Positions 43,445 through 52,792 are shown, counted from the first letter of the stretch. The stretch is 64,000 nt of DNA from Sphingomonas sp. So64.6b (GCF_014171475.1 NZ_CP048817.1:4216001-4280000); one strand, 5' to 3'. Translations and numbers: made by a program. The notes: generated from the letters alone by a model not told the origin.

Positions 43445-43864
43445 TCAGGCGCGCGATAGCGGATTCGTGTCGAAGGCCGTGATCTCGTCCGGAAGGATGA
43501 GCCAGCGATGACTTTCCTTCATCCAGACTGCTTGCTCCGGCGGCGGAAAGTTCGGATCGGCAAACGCGCCGGCGGCAACGCCGATCAGATGCGGCATCCG
43601 CGCCGGCTCCCAGAACAGGTTCGAGCCGCACTGGGGACAGAAATGAAACGCGACCGGAAAACCACTGGCGGATTGGCGTTCGAAGCTGTGCGTCGTGCCA
43701 CGCTCGATCGTCACCTGGTCACGCTCATAAAAGACCGCGATGCTGAACAGGCTGCCGGTCCGGCGTTGGCACTGCACGCAATGGCACATGGAAATCTTTC
43801 GCGGTTCACCCGCGCATATCAGGTCGAGCTGCCCGCAATGGCAGCTGGCGGTGCGGGAGATCAT
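43445..43864 (-). CDS. GFA-family (glutathione-dependent formaldehyde-activating-like) protein
   Basis: A 139-aa zinc-binding protein. Cys pattern of the family: SCHCGQ, CHCVQCQRRTG and FCPQCGSNLFWE, supplying two zinc sites. Most members are of unknown substrate; Gfa itself adds glutathione to formaldehyde. ATG 43864 gives MISRTASCHCG and has no strong upstream signal; the longer frame to 43966 lacks family similarity. A 17-bp dyad lies just upstream. Confidence 0.85.
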   Translation of the reverse strand: MISRTASCHCGQLDLICAGEPRKISMCHCVQCQRRTGSLFSIAVFYERDQVTIERGTTHSFERQSASGFPVAFHFCPQCGSNLFWEPARMPHLIGVAAGAFADPNFPPPEQAVWMKESHRWLILPDEITAFDTNPLSRA

Positions 43865-43879
43865 GCGTCCGGTCCAGTG

Positions 43880-43896
43880 ATGGTGAAACTCACCAT
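43880..43896. promoter_or_regulatory. 17-bp perfect dyad upstream of the GFA gene
   Basis: ATGGTGA-AAC-TCACCAT, 7-bp arms with a 3-nt centre, 15 nt before the GFA start on the minus strand. Position suits an operator or a leader hairpin controlling that gene. Confidence 0.4.
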
Positions 43897-44015
43897 GGTC
43901 TTCTATGCCTTTGACCCTGCCGGGCAACTCGGGCCGGTGCGATTGAACCTCCATAGACCAGGGCAATCGGCATCGCAGGCTTAGACAAGCCCGGCCACCA
44001 CGCTAAGAGGCGGGA

Positions 44016-46073
44016 ATGACAGTCTCAACGCCTCCGATCGCCGAACGGCGCCCTTACAGCTTCACCACCCATGACGTCACCATCGACGACCATTATGCGT
44101 GGCTCAAGGATCCGGGTTATCCGGACGTCACCGACAAGGATGTGCTCGCCTATCTCGAGGCCGAGAACGCCTATTTCGAAAGCATGATGGCGCCGCACAA
44201 GGCACTGACCGACCGGCTCTATGAAGAGATGAAGGGGCGCATCAAGGAGGATGATTCGTCGGTCCCGCAAAAGGATGGCGACTGGCTCTACTGGACTGCG
44301 TTCGAGACCGGCGGCGAGTATCGCAAATGGTGGCGCAAGCCCGTGGCGGGCGGCGAGGACGTGCTGATCCTCGATGAACCGGCATTGGCCGAGGGCAAGG
44401 AATATTTCCGCCTTGGCGCTTTCTCGGTCAGCGAGGACGGGCGCTACCTCGCTTATGCGATCGACGATAACGGGTCGGAACGCTTCGAAGTACGGGTCAA
44501 GGATCTGACCACCGGCAATCATCTGCCCGACGTGATTCCCGGCATGTTGTCGGAGATCGTCTGGACGACCGATTCGACCGGCTTCCTTTACGGTCTGGCC
44601 AATGAGCAATGGCGCACCGACAATGTCCGCTATCACCGGCTCGGCACGCCGATCAGCGACGATGTCGAACTGTTCAAGGAGGCCGATGAAGGCTTCCGCG
44701 TCGGCGTGTCGGAAACCAGTTCGCGCAAATGGACCGTCATCGCCAGCGGCGACCATGTGACGAGCGAAATCTGGCTGCTCCCCGCCAACGAGCCGTTGGC
44801 CACGCCGTTGCTGGTGTCGGCGCGCCAGGTCGGGCGCGAATATGATGTCGATGAGCATGACGGCACTTTGTTCATCCACACCAACGACACCGATCCGAAT
44901 TTCCGCCTGTGCACCGCAAGCATCGAGGCGCCCGGCGAATGGACTGAGCTGATCGGTCCGTCGCGCCATTTCTACATGACCGGAGTCGAGTGTTTCCGCG
45001 ACTTCTTCATCGTCGATGGACGCGAAGACGGTCTCGATCAGATCGAGATCCATCGCTATGACGGCGGCCTGCCCAAACGCATCGCCTTCCCCGAGGCGAG
45101 CTATGATGCGGGCCTCGGCAACAATCCCGAATATGACATGCAGGTGCTGCGCGTCGGTTATGAATCGATGGTCACCCCGGGCACCGAATATGATTATGAC
45201 GTCGCCACCGGCACGCTGACCACACTCAAGGTGCAGGAGATCCCGAGCGGATACGACGCGAGCAAATACGCGACCGAGCGGCTCAAGATCACCGCGCGCG
45301 ACGGCACCGAGGTGCCGGTGTCGATCGTCTATCCGAAGGATTTTCCGCGCGACGGATCGGCACCGCTCTTTCTCTATTCCTACGGCGCTTATGGTTACGC
45401 GATCCCGCCGGGCTTCTCGACCGGACGGCTGTCGCTGCTCGATCGCGGCTTTGCCTATGCCATCGCGCATATCCGCGGCGGCGACGACCTCGGTCAGCAA
45501 TGGTATCTCGACGGCAAGCTCGACAAACGCGCCAACACTTTCAACGACTTTGTCGATGTCGCGAAGGGCCTGATCGCCGAGCGCTGGACCAGTGCGGGCA
45601 AGATCGCGATCGCCGGGCGTTCGGCCGGCGGTGAGTTGATGGGCGCGGTGGTCAATTCCGACCCTGAGCTCTGGGGCGCGGTGATCGCCGATGTGCCGTT
45701 CGTCGATGTGCTCAACACCATGCTCGACGCGGATCTGCCGCTGACCCCGGGCGAATGGCCCGAATGGGGCAATCCGATCGAGGACAAGGCGGCGTTCGAC
45801 CTGATCCGTGGTTATTCGCCGTACGACCAGGTCAAGCGCCAGGATTACCCGCCGATGTTCATTTCGGGCGGGCTCAACGATCCGCGCGTGACCTATTGGG
45901 AACCGGCGAAATGGGCGGCGAAACTGCGTGAGATGAAGACCGACGACAATGTCCTGCTGCTCAAGACCAATATGGGCGCCGGCCATGGCGGCAAGTCGGG
46001 CCGGTTCGAAAGCCTGCGCGAAGCGGCCGAGGAACATGCGTTCGTGCTGTGGCAGCTGGGGGTCGAAGCCTGA
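44016..46073 (+). CDS. ptrB: Oligopeptidase B (S9A prolyl oligopeptidase family)
   Basis: A 685-aa serine peptidase cutting short peptides after Arg/Lys. The N-terminal beta-propeller (about residues 75-400) is followed by the alpha/beta-hydrolase domain with nucleophile Ser in IAGRSAGGELMGA, Asp in FISGGLNDPRVTYWEP and His in GAGHGGKSGRFE. The acidic residues conferring basic P1 preference are consistent with the Glu-rich ENLD-like insert but were not checked individually. Usually cytoplasmic. ATG 44016 follows AAGAGGCGGG. It is 3 nt from the thioesterase gene, so probably co-transcribed. Confidence 0.93.
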   Translation: MTVSTPPIAERRPYSFTTHDVTIDDHYAWLKDPGYPDVTDKDVLAYLEAENAYFESMMAPHKALTDRLYEEMKGRIKEDDSSVPQKDGDWLYWTAFETGGEYRKWWRKPVAGGEDVLILDEPALAEGKEYFRLGAFSVSEDGRYLAYAIDDNGSERFEVRVKDLTTGNHLPDVIPGMLSEIVWTTDSTGFLYGLANEQWRTDNVRYHRLGTPISDDVELFKEADEGFRVGVSETSSRKWTVIASGDHVTSEIWLLPANEPLATPLLVSARQVGREYDVDEHDGTLFIHTNDTDPNFRLCTASIEAPGEWTELIGPSRHFYMTGVECFRDFFIVDGREDGLDQIEIHRYDGGLPKRIAFPEASYDAGLGNNPEYDMQVLRVGYESMVTPGTEYDYDVATGTLTTLKVQEIPSGYDASKYATERLKITARDGTEVPVSIVYPKDFPRDGSAPLFLYSYGAYGYAIPPGFSTGRLSLLDRGFAYAIAHIRGGDDLGQQWYLDGKLDKRANTFNDFVDVAKGLIAERWTSAGKIAIAGRSAGGELMGAVVNSDPELWGAVIADVPFVDVLNTMLDADLPLTPGEWPEWGNPIEDKAAFDLIRGYSPYDQVKRQDYPPMFISGGLNDPRVTYWEPAKWAAKLREMKTDDNVLLLKTNMGAGHGGKSGRFESLREAAEEHAFVLWQLGVEA

Positions 46074-46076
46074 TCC

Positions 46077-46517
46077 ATGGTCTTCACTCTCGCCATCACT
46101 GCGACCCCTGACGACATCGATGAACTCGGTCACGTCAACAATGCGGTGTGGGTGAAGTGGATTCAGGACATCGCCGTCGCGCACTGGACCGTGATCGCGT
46201 CGGCGGAGCAGCAGGCGGCCTATATCTGGGTCGTGACGCGGCATGAGATCGATTATCGCGGTAACGTCGCCGTCGGCGAGACGGTGACCGGCGAAACCTG
46301 GGTGCCGGAACCGCCAAGGGGCGCGCGCTTCGACCGCCATGTGCGGTTCACCGGAGCCGACGGTAAGGTGAAGGTCGAGGCGGTGTCGACCTGGGCGCTG
46401 CTCGATCGCGCGACGGGGCGGTTGTTGCGGGTGCGGCCGGAGCTTGCGGCGCCGTTCCTCGAATTTCCCTCTCCCCCTGTGGGAGAGGGAGGGAGGAGCG
46501 AAGCGACGGAAGGGTGA
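46077..46517 (+). CDS. Acyl-CoA thioesterase (4HBT type) with repeat-encoded C terminus
   Basis: A 146-aa hotdog thioesterase: DDIDELGHVNNAVWVKWIQD contains the catalytic Asp and the His-Val-Asn-Asn motif. The domain ends near LAAPFLEF; the last 16 residues (PSPPVGEGGRSEATEG) are encoded by the left arm of the long inverted repeat at 46466-46607 and are unlike normal thioesterase sequence. The gene therefore seems to have lost its original stop to a repeat insertion. Substrate unknown. Confidence 0.85.
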   Translation: MVFTLAITATPDDIDELGHVNNAVWVKWIQDIAVAHWTVIASAEQQAAYIWVVTRHEIDYRGNVAVGETVTGETWVPEPPRGARFDRHVRFTGADGKVKVEAVSTWALLDRATGRLLRVRPELAAPFLEFPSPPVGEGGRSEATEG

Positions 46518-46607
46518 GGGGGAGTAGAGTGCGCAACACCGGCGTCCCCCTCACCCTTCCCATCGCTACGCGATGGGCCCCTTCCCTCTCCCACAGGGGG
46601 AGAGGGA
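46466..46607. repeat. 142-bp composite inverted repeat between thioesterase and ppc genes
   Basis: The 25-bp arm 46466-46490 is repeated exactly in inverse at 46583-46607 (TCCCTCTCCCCCTGTGGGAG and its complement). Inside are a second pair, AGGGTGAGGGGGA (46511) and TCCCCCTCACCCT (46545-46557), and a small CATCG-CTACG-CGATG hairpin (46561-46575). The whole can fold into a long cruciform or hairpin and would terminate both converging genes. It resembles dispersed repeats of sphingomonads and xanthomonads (from memory). Confidence 0.85.
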
Positions 46608-46610
46608 GCT

Positions 46611-49310
46611 TTACCCGCTATTCCGCAACGCGGTGGCGATCGCGTTGATCGACAGGAGAATGCCCTCGCCGATCCGCTCATCGGTTTCGCCGGCGCGACG
46701 GCGCTTGATCAACTCGATCTGCAGCAGGTTGAGCGGTTCGATATAAGGCAGCCGCAACCGGATCGATTCATCCAGCGCAGGATGTTTGTCGAGCAGACGC
46801 GACTGGCCGGTGATCTCGAGCAGCCCGTCATGCGCCTTGCCCCATCCGTCGCGGATCGCGCCGAACACGGAATCGCGTAAGGCCGCATCCTCGACCAGCG
46901 CGGCATAGCGCTCGGCAATGCGCATGTCGGACTTGGCCAGCACCATCTCCATATTGGCGAGACTCGCGGCGAAGAAGGGCCAGCCCTCCGCCATCTCGGT
47001 CAGCAGTCCCTTGTCGGGGAAGGCGGCAATGGCTTGGCCGACGCCATACCAGCCGGGCAGCATGACGCGCGCCTGTGCCCAGCTGAACACCCAGGGGATT
47101 GCGCGCAGATCCTCGATCGCATCGGATTTCTTGCGGCTCGCCGGCCGGCTGCCGATCTTCAGGCCGGAGATTTCGGCGATCGGCGTCATCTGGCGGAAAA
47201 AGGTGCGGAAGCCCTCGGTGCCATAGACCAGGTCGCGATAGGCCTTGAACGCGGTGCCCGAAATCACGTCCATCGCGGCGCCGAAACGCTTGGTATCGGC
47301 GCGCGAAAACTGGTCGGGTTCAAGGCTGGCGAGCAATGTCGCCGATGCCATCGCCTCGAGGTTGGTCGCGGCGCTTTCGCGTGTACCATATTTGCCTGCG
47401 ATCACTTCGCCCTGTTCGGTGATGCGGATGCGACCCTGCACCGTGCCCGGTGGTTGCGCGCGGATCGCGGCGAAGGATGATCCGCCGCCGCGCCCGACCG
47501 CGCCACCGCGGCCATGGAACAATTGCATCGCCACGCCGGCCTGTTCGAACACCGGCTTCAGGGCGGTCGACGCCTTGCTCAGGCTCCAGGTCGAGGTGAG
47601 ATAACCGCCATCCTTGTTCGAATCCGAATAGCCGATCATCACTTCCTGATGGCCACGCGCCTGCGCGATCGTGGAGATCTCGGGCAGGCTGAGCCAGTCG
47701 GTCATGATGCCCGGTGCGGCCTCGAGGTCGCCGATCGTCTCGAACAGCGGCACCGCCATGATCGCGGCGGTCGGCTCCGAACCGGACCCCGAACCGGACG
47801 GGGAGCCCGGCCGATACAGCCCAAATTCCTTCAGCATCAGGTTGATCTCGAGCAGGTCGGACACCGACTGCGCCATCGACACGATGTAATTGGTGATGCA
47901 GCCGGGTCCGTATTTGGCGTGCGCCTCGGCAGCGGCACGCACGATCGCCAGTTCGCCGCTCGTCTCCTCCGAATAATCGGCGAAACTGCTGGTCAGCGGC
48001 CGCGCATTGGACAGTTCGGCGCGCAGCAATTTGACTCGTGCGGCCTCGTCGAGCGCGAGATAATCGGGCTCGACCCCGGCGACCTTGAGCAGTTCGGCGA
48101 CGACGCGTTCATGCACTGCGCTGTTCTGGCGCATGTCGAGTGTGGCGAGGTGGAAACCGAATGTCTCGACCGCGCGGATCAGCCGGCCAAGCGCGCCGCC
48201 CGACGACAGGGACGCGCCGCCCTCGGCCGCCAGGCCGTGCGCGATCGCGACGAGATCGGCGCGGAATGCCTTTGGGTCGGGATAGACCTCGCCCTTCAGC
48301 GCCGACGGCCGTGGCGCGGGCTTGCCGATCAGCGCGAGATGCGTCGCCGACAGTCGCGCATAGATGCCCGACAAAGCGCGGCGATAGGGCTCGTCGGCGC
48401 GGCTCTGCGCGGTGTCGCCGCTCGCCTCGGCGAGGCGCAGCACATCGGCATCGGCATGTGCGATGTCGGTCGAGATCGACAATTCGGCGCCAAGCGCGTT
48501 CACCCCGTCGAGATAATAGCCGAGCACTGCCTCGCTCGCCTTGGCCAGCGCGATACGCTGGCTGTCGGCGGTGACGAAGGGGTTGCCGTCGCGATCGCCG
48601 CCGATCCAGCTGCCCGGTCGCAGGAAGCTCGGCGTGCGCTCGCCCAGTGCTCGGTCCCATTTCTGGTACAGCGCGGGGAGCGTGGGCAGAAATACGTCAC
48701 GCAGATAACTCAGCGCGGTTTCGACTTCATCGGTGACGTAAAGCCGCTCGCGGCGCAGCACGCGGGTCTGCCACAGCAAGGCGATCTGGCGCAGGATCGC
48801 TTCGTCGATGCGGTCGCCGTCGCCAGTTTCGTCCAGTCCGCGATCCTTCATCGCCATTAGTTCGGCGATACGGTTGCGATGATCGATCATCGACTTGCGT
48901 CGCACCTCGGTCGGGTGGGCGGTCAGCACCGGCGCGACCAGCGCGCGATCGAGCAGCGCCATCACCGCCTTATGGTCGATGCCCTCGTCGGCGAGCCGCT
49001 TGAGTGCGGATTCGAGGTCGGCGCCCTCCTCCGCCGCGACGCCCTGGCGATCTTCCGCCAGATTGGCGAGCATCGAGAACAGCATGAAGCCGCGCACGAA
49101 ATCGAGCGTCTCGTCGATATCGAGCCGGTCGAGACCCAGATCGGTTCCGCCGGCGCCTTCAAGCCCGCGATGCCGGTCGACCGATGCGGCGCGAATATAT
49201 TCGGTGCGTTGGAACAATGTGTCGCCGCCATAAGCGCGAATGACGTCGCCAAGTAGCTTGCCGAGGAAGCGGATGTCGGGGTTGTTGGTGATCGGGGGCA
49301 GTTCGGTCAT
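46611..49310 (-). CDS. ppc: Phosphoenolpyruvate carboxylase
   Basis: An 899-aa anaplerotic enzyme forming oxaloacetate from PEP and bicarbonate. Key blocks: VLTAHPTEVRRKSMIDHRNRI (catalytic His), GGDRDGNPFV, FHGRGGAVGRGGG (mobile loop) and the C-terminal ALRNSG close to the canonical NTG end. Full length for the family. It ends 4 nt inside the boundary of the large inverted repeat, which probably terminates its transcript. Confidence 0.95.
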   Translation of the reverse strand: MTELPPITNNPDIRFLGKLLGDVIRAYGGDTLFQRTEYIRAASVDRHRGLEGAGGTDLGLDRLDIDETLDFVRGFMLFSMLANLAEDRQGVAAEEGADLESALKRLADEGIDHKAVMALLDRALVAPVLTAHPTEVRRKSMIDHRNRIAELMAMKDRGLDETGDGDRIDEAILRQIALLWQTRVLRRERLYVTDEVETALSYLRDVFLPTLPALYQKWDRALGERTPSFLRPGSWIGGDRDGNPFVTADSQRIALAKASEAVLGYYLDGVNALGAELSISTDIAHADADVLRLAEASGDTAQSRADEPYRRALSGIYARLSATHLALIGKPAPRPSALKGEVYPDPKAFRADLVAIAHGLAAEGGASLSSGGALGRLIRAVETFGFHLATLDMRQNSAVHERVVAELLKVAGVEPDYLALDEAARVKLLRAELSNARPLTSSFADYSEETSGELAIVRAAAEAHAKYGPGCITNYIVSMAQSVSDLLEINLMLKEFGLYRPGSPSGSGSGSEPTAAIMAVPLFETIGDLEAAPGIMTDWLSLPEISTIAQARGHQEVMIGYSDSNKDGGYLTSTWSLSKASTALKPVFEQAGVAMQLFHGRGGAVGRGGGSSFAAIRAQPPGTVQGRIRITEQGEVIAGKYGTRESAATNLEAMASATLLASLEPDQFSRADTKRFGAAMDVISGTAFKAYRDLVYGTEGFRTFFRQMTPIAEISGLKIGSRPASRKKSDAIEDLRAIPWVFSWAQARVMLPGWYGVGQAIAAFPDKGLLTEMAEGWPFFAASLANMEMVLAKSDMRIAERYAALVEDAALRDSVFGAIRDGWGKAHDGLLEITGQSRLLDKHPALDESIRLRLPYIEPLNLLQIELIKRRRAGETDERIGEGILLSINAIATALRNSG

Positions 49311-49360
49311 GGGCGAATGCTGCGCTGCGGCACGGCTCAGGTCAACCGCGCTTGGCCGAT

Positions 49361-49720
49361 TTACGGTCGTTCGTCCTTCATCGCATCGCGTTCGGGGGTG
49401 GTCAGCGTGCCGTCGCGATTAACGTCAGCCTGATCGAAACGCGCAAGTTGCCCGGACTTGAACTCTTCGAGCGTGATAATGCCGTCACCGTTTACATCGA
49501 GCATCTTGATCCGCGCCGGCCGCTTGGCGATTTCGATCGCGTCGAGCGTACCGTTCCTGTCGGTGTCGAGCCGGTCGAAACGCTTGGCGAACCCCGCGAC
49601 CAGATCGGCGCGCAGCACATTGACCGGGGGTTTGAATCCGGCCGCATCCTCGTCGCTACGGCTTGAACAGGCGGCGACGGAAAGCACAAGGGCGCAGATC
49701 AACGGACTTTGACGATACAT
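49361..49720 (-). CDS. EF-hand lipoprotein
   Basis: A 119-aa protein with a lipoprotein signal (LICALVLSVAACSS, lipobox VAAC) and three EF-hand loops: DTDRNGTLDAIE, DVNGDGIITLEE and DVNRDGTLTTPE. The middle loop is canonical; all three have Asp/Asn at positions 1, 3 and 5. It likely binds Ca2+ in the envelope. Role unknown. It lies downstream of the HNH gene with a 99-nt gap and is upstream of ppc on the same strand. Confidence 0.82.
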   Translation of the reverse strand: MYRQSPLICALVLSVAACSSRSDEDAAGFKPPVNVLRADLVAGFAKRFDRLDTDRNGTLDAIEIAKRPARIKMLDVNGDGIITLEEFKSGQLARFDQADVNRDGTLTTPERDAMKDERP

Positions 49721-49819
49721 GAATGTGCCTCCCTAACGCTCGCGCAACGGCGGGGTCGTCTTATCGTTCCGTCGTGCCGGGAAGCTGTCGATGGGCGCTA
49801 TGCCGCCGCAATGCGGCCA

Positions 49820-50386
49820 TCACGCCTCCAGCTCGACGTCCCAATAAAGCCAGTCATGCCACGTATCGTGAAGGTAATTGGGCGGAAAACGCCGGCCATG
49901 CTCCTGCATCTGCCAGCTGGTCGGGCGGATCGCGGCGATGTGCAGCGGCATATGTGCCTGTTTGGGCGTCCGCCCGCCCTTCTTCAGATTGCATGGTGCG
50001 CAGGCGGTCGCGACATTCTCCCAGGTCGTCCGTCCGCCTTGCGCGCGCGGAATGATATGATCGAACGTCAGGTCATGCCCGCTGCCGCAATATTGGCAGG
50101 AGAATTTGTCGCGCAGGAACACGTTGAACCGGGTGAAGGCGGGAAAGGCGCTCGGCCGGACATAGGATTTGAGCGCGATCACCGAGGGCAGCTTCAATCG
50201 CGCCGTCGGGCTGCGCACCTCGCGTTCATATTGCGCGACGATATCGACCCGGTCGAGAAACACCGCCTTGATCGCGGTCTGCCACGGCCAGACGGAAAGC
50301 GGATAATAGCTCAGCGGGGTATAATCGGCATTCAGCACCAATGCCGGGCAGCTGTCGGGGTGCCGGATCAAATCGGGATGATACAC
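49820..50386 (-). CDS. HNH endonuclease
   Basis: A 188-aa protein with an HNH domain in its centre: FSCQYCGSGHDLTFDHIIPRAQGG, then TWENVATACAPCNLKKGGRTP; the two CxxC pairs bind a structural zinc and the Asp-His pair is catalytic. The leading PALVLNADYTPLSYYPLSVW block is typical of a widely conserved alphaproteobacterial HNH protein that is chromosomal and not linked to phage. GTG 50386 is chosen, giving VYHPDLIRHPDSC with AGGGGGG upstream; the longer frame to 50482 is not conserved-looking. Confidence 0.87.
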   Translation of the reverse strand: MYHPDLIRHPDSCPALVLNADYTPLSYYPLSVWPWQTAIKAVFLDRVDIVAQYEREVRSPTARLKLPSVIALKSYVRPSAFPAFTRFNVFLRDKFSCQYCGSGHDLTFDHIIPRAQGGRTTWENVATACAPCNLKKGGRTPKQAHMPLHIAAIRPTSWQMQEHGRRFPPNYLHDTWHDWLYWDVELEA

Positions 50387-50493
50387 GCAGAACCCCCCTT
50401 GCTTCCTTGCGCGGCAATCGCCGATCAGGATGACGCCATGATGACAACACGCAATGCAGCACGGGGCGCGACTCGCGGTCAAGAGCGGGATTG

Positions 50494-51363
50494 ATGCGGG
50501 GCACGATCATCACGCGCTTCGCGCCGAGCCCCACCGGACCGTTGCATCTGGGTCACGCTTTTTCCGCGATTCAGGCGCATGACTGCGCGCGACAGGAGGG
50601 CGGCACCTTTGTGCTGCGGATCGAGGACATCGACGGCGGCCGATCGAGGCCGGAGCATGTGCAGGGCATTTTCGACGATTTTGGCTGGCTCGGCCTGAGC
50701 TGGGACGGGCCGGTCATGCGCCAGTCGGAGCGGCTTGATGCTTATGCGGCGGCGCTCGATCGGCTCCGTGAGGCGGGCCTGCTCTATCCGTGCTTCTGCA
50801 CTCGTGCCGATATCGCCGCCAGCCTGTCGGCCCCGCATGGCATCGGTGGCACGGTCTATCCCGGGACATGTCGCGCGCTTGATGCAACGGTGCGATCGAG
50901 CCGGATGGCGAATGAACCGCACGCATGGCGGATCGATATAGCCAGGGCGGTCGCTGCAGCCGGGCAGGGCGACCTGTTCTGGCAGGATGAACTGGCCGGG
51001 GCGGTGGTCGCCGATCCATGGGCACTGGGTGATGTCGTCCTGGCGCGCAAGGATGCGCCGGCCAGCTATCACCTCGCCGTCACGGTCGATGACGCAGCGC
51101 AGGGCGTAACGCATATCGTGCGCGGCCGGGACCTGTTCGAGGCGACCCATGTGCACCGGTTGCTGCAGGAACTGCTCGGCCTGCCGGTACCGGTCTATCG
51201 GCATCACGCGCTGCTGACTGACGCTGCGGGCAACCGCCTTGCCAAGCGCAATGGCGCGCCCACTCTGGCGAGTTTGCACGCGGCCGGGCAGGACGGCCCG
51301 GCGCTTGCCGACATGCTGCGTCGGGGGCAGGCGCCGCCCGGCTTTGCGCTGCCGCCGCCTTAG
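50494..51363 (+). CDS. gluQRS: Glutamyl-Q tRNA(Asp) synthetase
   Basis: A 289-aa truncated glutamyl-tRNA-synthetase paralog that attaches glutamate to queuosine on tRNA-Asp. HIGH-type motif FAPSPTGPLHLGHAFSA, LRIEDIDGGR, a zinc site in CFCTRAD...YPGTC, and the KMSKS counterpart LAKRNGAPTL; no anticodon-binding domain, as expected. ATG 50494 follows AGAGCGGGA. The 3' end overlaps the convergent ABM gene by 4 nt. With the queuosine-precursor transporter at 15.6 kb this indicates use of queuosine. Confidence 0.92.
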   Translation: MRGTIITRFAPSPTGPLHLGHAFSAIQAHDCARQEGGTFVLRIEDIDGGRSRPEHVQGIFDDFGWLGLSWDGPVMRQSERLDAYAAALDRLREAGLLYPCFCTRADIAASLSAPHGIGGTVYPGTCRALDATVRSSRMANEPHAWRIDIARAVAAAGQGDLFWQDELAGAVVADPWALGDVVLARKDAPASYHLAVTVDDAAQGVTHIVRGRDLFEATHVHRLLQELLGLPVPVYRHHALLTDAAGNRLAKRNGAPTLASLHAAGQDGPALADMLRRGQAPPGFALPPP

Positions 51364-51671
51364 GTTCGGGCTCCCTTGATCCATTGCGGCTGCAGCACTT
51401 CGACCTGCGGCGGGCCTTCGAGCAATGGTGCTGCTTCCCGTTCATAATCGAGATAAGCCTGGGTTTTCAGGAACGCGCCGGCTTCCTCGGCGCTGCTGTA
51501 AACCTGGAAGGCGCAAATCCGGTCGGTATCGGCCCCGAACGAATAGACATAGACCTCATGGGCCGCATTGCCGTCGATCGCCGGCTGCATATGTTTCTGC
51601 CAGATCTTCTGAACTTCCGCGCGCATGTCGGGTTTGGTGCGATGCTGAAGGAAGAGTGCGTATCTGTTCAT
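51360..51671 (-). CDS. Antibiotic-biosynthesis-monooxygenase (ABM) domain protein
   Basis: A 103-aa single dimeric alpha/beta-barrel domain: YALFLQHRTKPDMRAEVQKIW, EVYVYSFGADTDRICAFQVY, then SAEEAGAFLKTQAYLDY. ABM/putative quinol monooxygenases act without cofactor on quinols or polyketides, but many have no known role. No signal peptide. It stands alone between gluQRS and a secreted protein gene. Confidence 0.75.
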   Translation of the reverse strand: MNRYALFLQHRTKPDMRAEVQKIWQKHMQPAIDGNAAHEVYVYSFGADTDRICAFQVYSSAEEAGAFLKTQAYLDYEREAAPLLEGPPQVEVLQPQWIKGART

Positions 51672-51779
51672 GTCGTATCTCCATTTTTCAAGAACCGGGA
51701 TTCCAGCACTGTCGGTACATGACGAACTTGAAGCGAGAGAAGTGACATCAGGGCGAAAAAACCTAAGGGGTCGAAATCA

Positions 51780-52748
51780 ATGCGCCATTGCCGACCTGCC
51801 TGCCTGATCATGTTGCCGATCTTCGCCGCGGTCGCGGCGCCGGCGACCGCCGCGCCATGGTGGTATGTCGGGCATGGCGCCGATCGCGTCGTGTTCATCG
51901 ATGCCGGTTCGATCGAGCGGGACAAGAGCGTCGTCACTTATTCGTCCAAGACGATCATCCGCCAATCGGGCGACCCCGTCGCGATGACGCGCAATTTCAT
52001 GCAGGCCGATTGCGCCGGGCGGAAGCTCGGCTGGTACGGCGTGCAGCGTTATGGTCGTGACGAGGCGGTGATCGACACCTCGACTCTGCCCAAGGCGAAA
52101 CTGACGGACGTGTCCGCTGACACGCTGGATAATGCGGAACTGAGTTTTGTCTGTGCGGACCCCAAGGATCGCAAGGCGACCGGTTCTTTCCCCCTCGCTA
52201 TCGATGACGCGAGTTTTACCGATGCTGTGCTGGCCGATCAGAGCGTATCGCCGCGTGCGCTGCACGACCGGATGGCTCGCGACCCTGGCGTCGCGGTGAT
52301 TCGCTCCACCGCGCCGAATCCCACCACTTTTGGCCAGGTCCAGACCGTGAAGCTTGGCGAGCCGCTGGTGCCACCGCGCGATTATTCGAAAGGCCCGGTA
52401 ATTCCCGACCCGGCTGATTATCCTTCCAACGAGGTCGGGAAAATCTACGATATCGCTTATGACGGTATCGAGAACGGCCGGATCCGGTTCGAGGTTCGCG
52501 GCTATTCGATCGACGATCTTGTCCATCCCGGTACCGGTCAGATCGAAACCGCTTATCCCGGCGAAAAAAAGGTCAATGTCCGCGACCTTGCCATCACCAT
52601 CAAGCAGGCGCTGCCCGGTCGGATCACGTACAGCGTGGCGATAGAAAAAGTGGCGCCGGCGGCACCCGATTGCCCGGTCGGCGATTGCAGCGAAACCGAA
52701 GTCACGACCAAAGCCATTACGGCCGAAGCTCCCGACACGCCGCGGTGA
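51780..52748 (+). CDS. Secreted protein of unknown function (surface-adhesin-E-like N terminus)
   Basis: A 322-aa protein with a Sec signal peptide (LIMLPIFAAVAAPATA). Residues about 26-125 (WWYVGHGADRVVFIDAGSIE, then CAGRKLGWYGVQRYG and LSFVCADPKD) resemble the small beta domains of surface-adhesin E-like proteins, with a Cys pair. The C-terminal half contains EVGKIYDIAYDGIENGRIRF and ITIKQALPGRITYSVAIEK. No enzymatic motif. Periplasmic or surface location is inferred. Confidence 0.6.
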   Translation: MRHCRPACLIMLPIFAAVAAPATAAPWWYVGHGADRVVFIDAGSIERDKSVVTYSSKTIIRQSGDPVAMTRNFMQADCAGRKLGWYGVQRYGRDEAVIDTSTLPKAKLTDVSADTLDNAELSFVCADPKDRKATGSFPLAIDDASFTDAVLADQSVSPRALHDRMARDPGVAVIRSTAPNPTTFGQVQTVKLGEPLVPPRDYSKGPVIPDPADYPSNEVGKIYDIAYDGIENGRIRFEVRGYSIDDLVHPGTGQIETAYPGEKKVNVRDLAITIKQALPGRITYSVAIEKVAPAAPDCPVGDCSETEVTTKAITAEAPDTPR

Positions 52749-52792
52749 CGCATCCCATTGGCTTTGCGCCGTCGAAGCCCTAAATAAGAACC

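Noticed and set aside
44025..46340. A 771-codon minus-strand frame opposite oligopeptidase B
   Set aside because: Same codon-mirror effect; composition is atypical (His/Arg/Asp rich) and ptrB is unambiguous.
47514..48860. Long plus-strand frame opposite ppc
   Set aside because: Mirror of ppc; no recognisable domain.
49820..50386. HNH protein as a homing or phage nuclease
   Set aside because: It sits among housekeeping genes with no phage or intron signals and has the layout of a widespread chromosomal HNH family.
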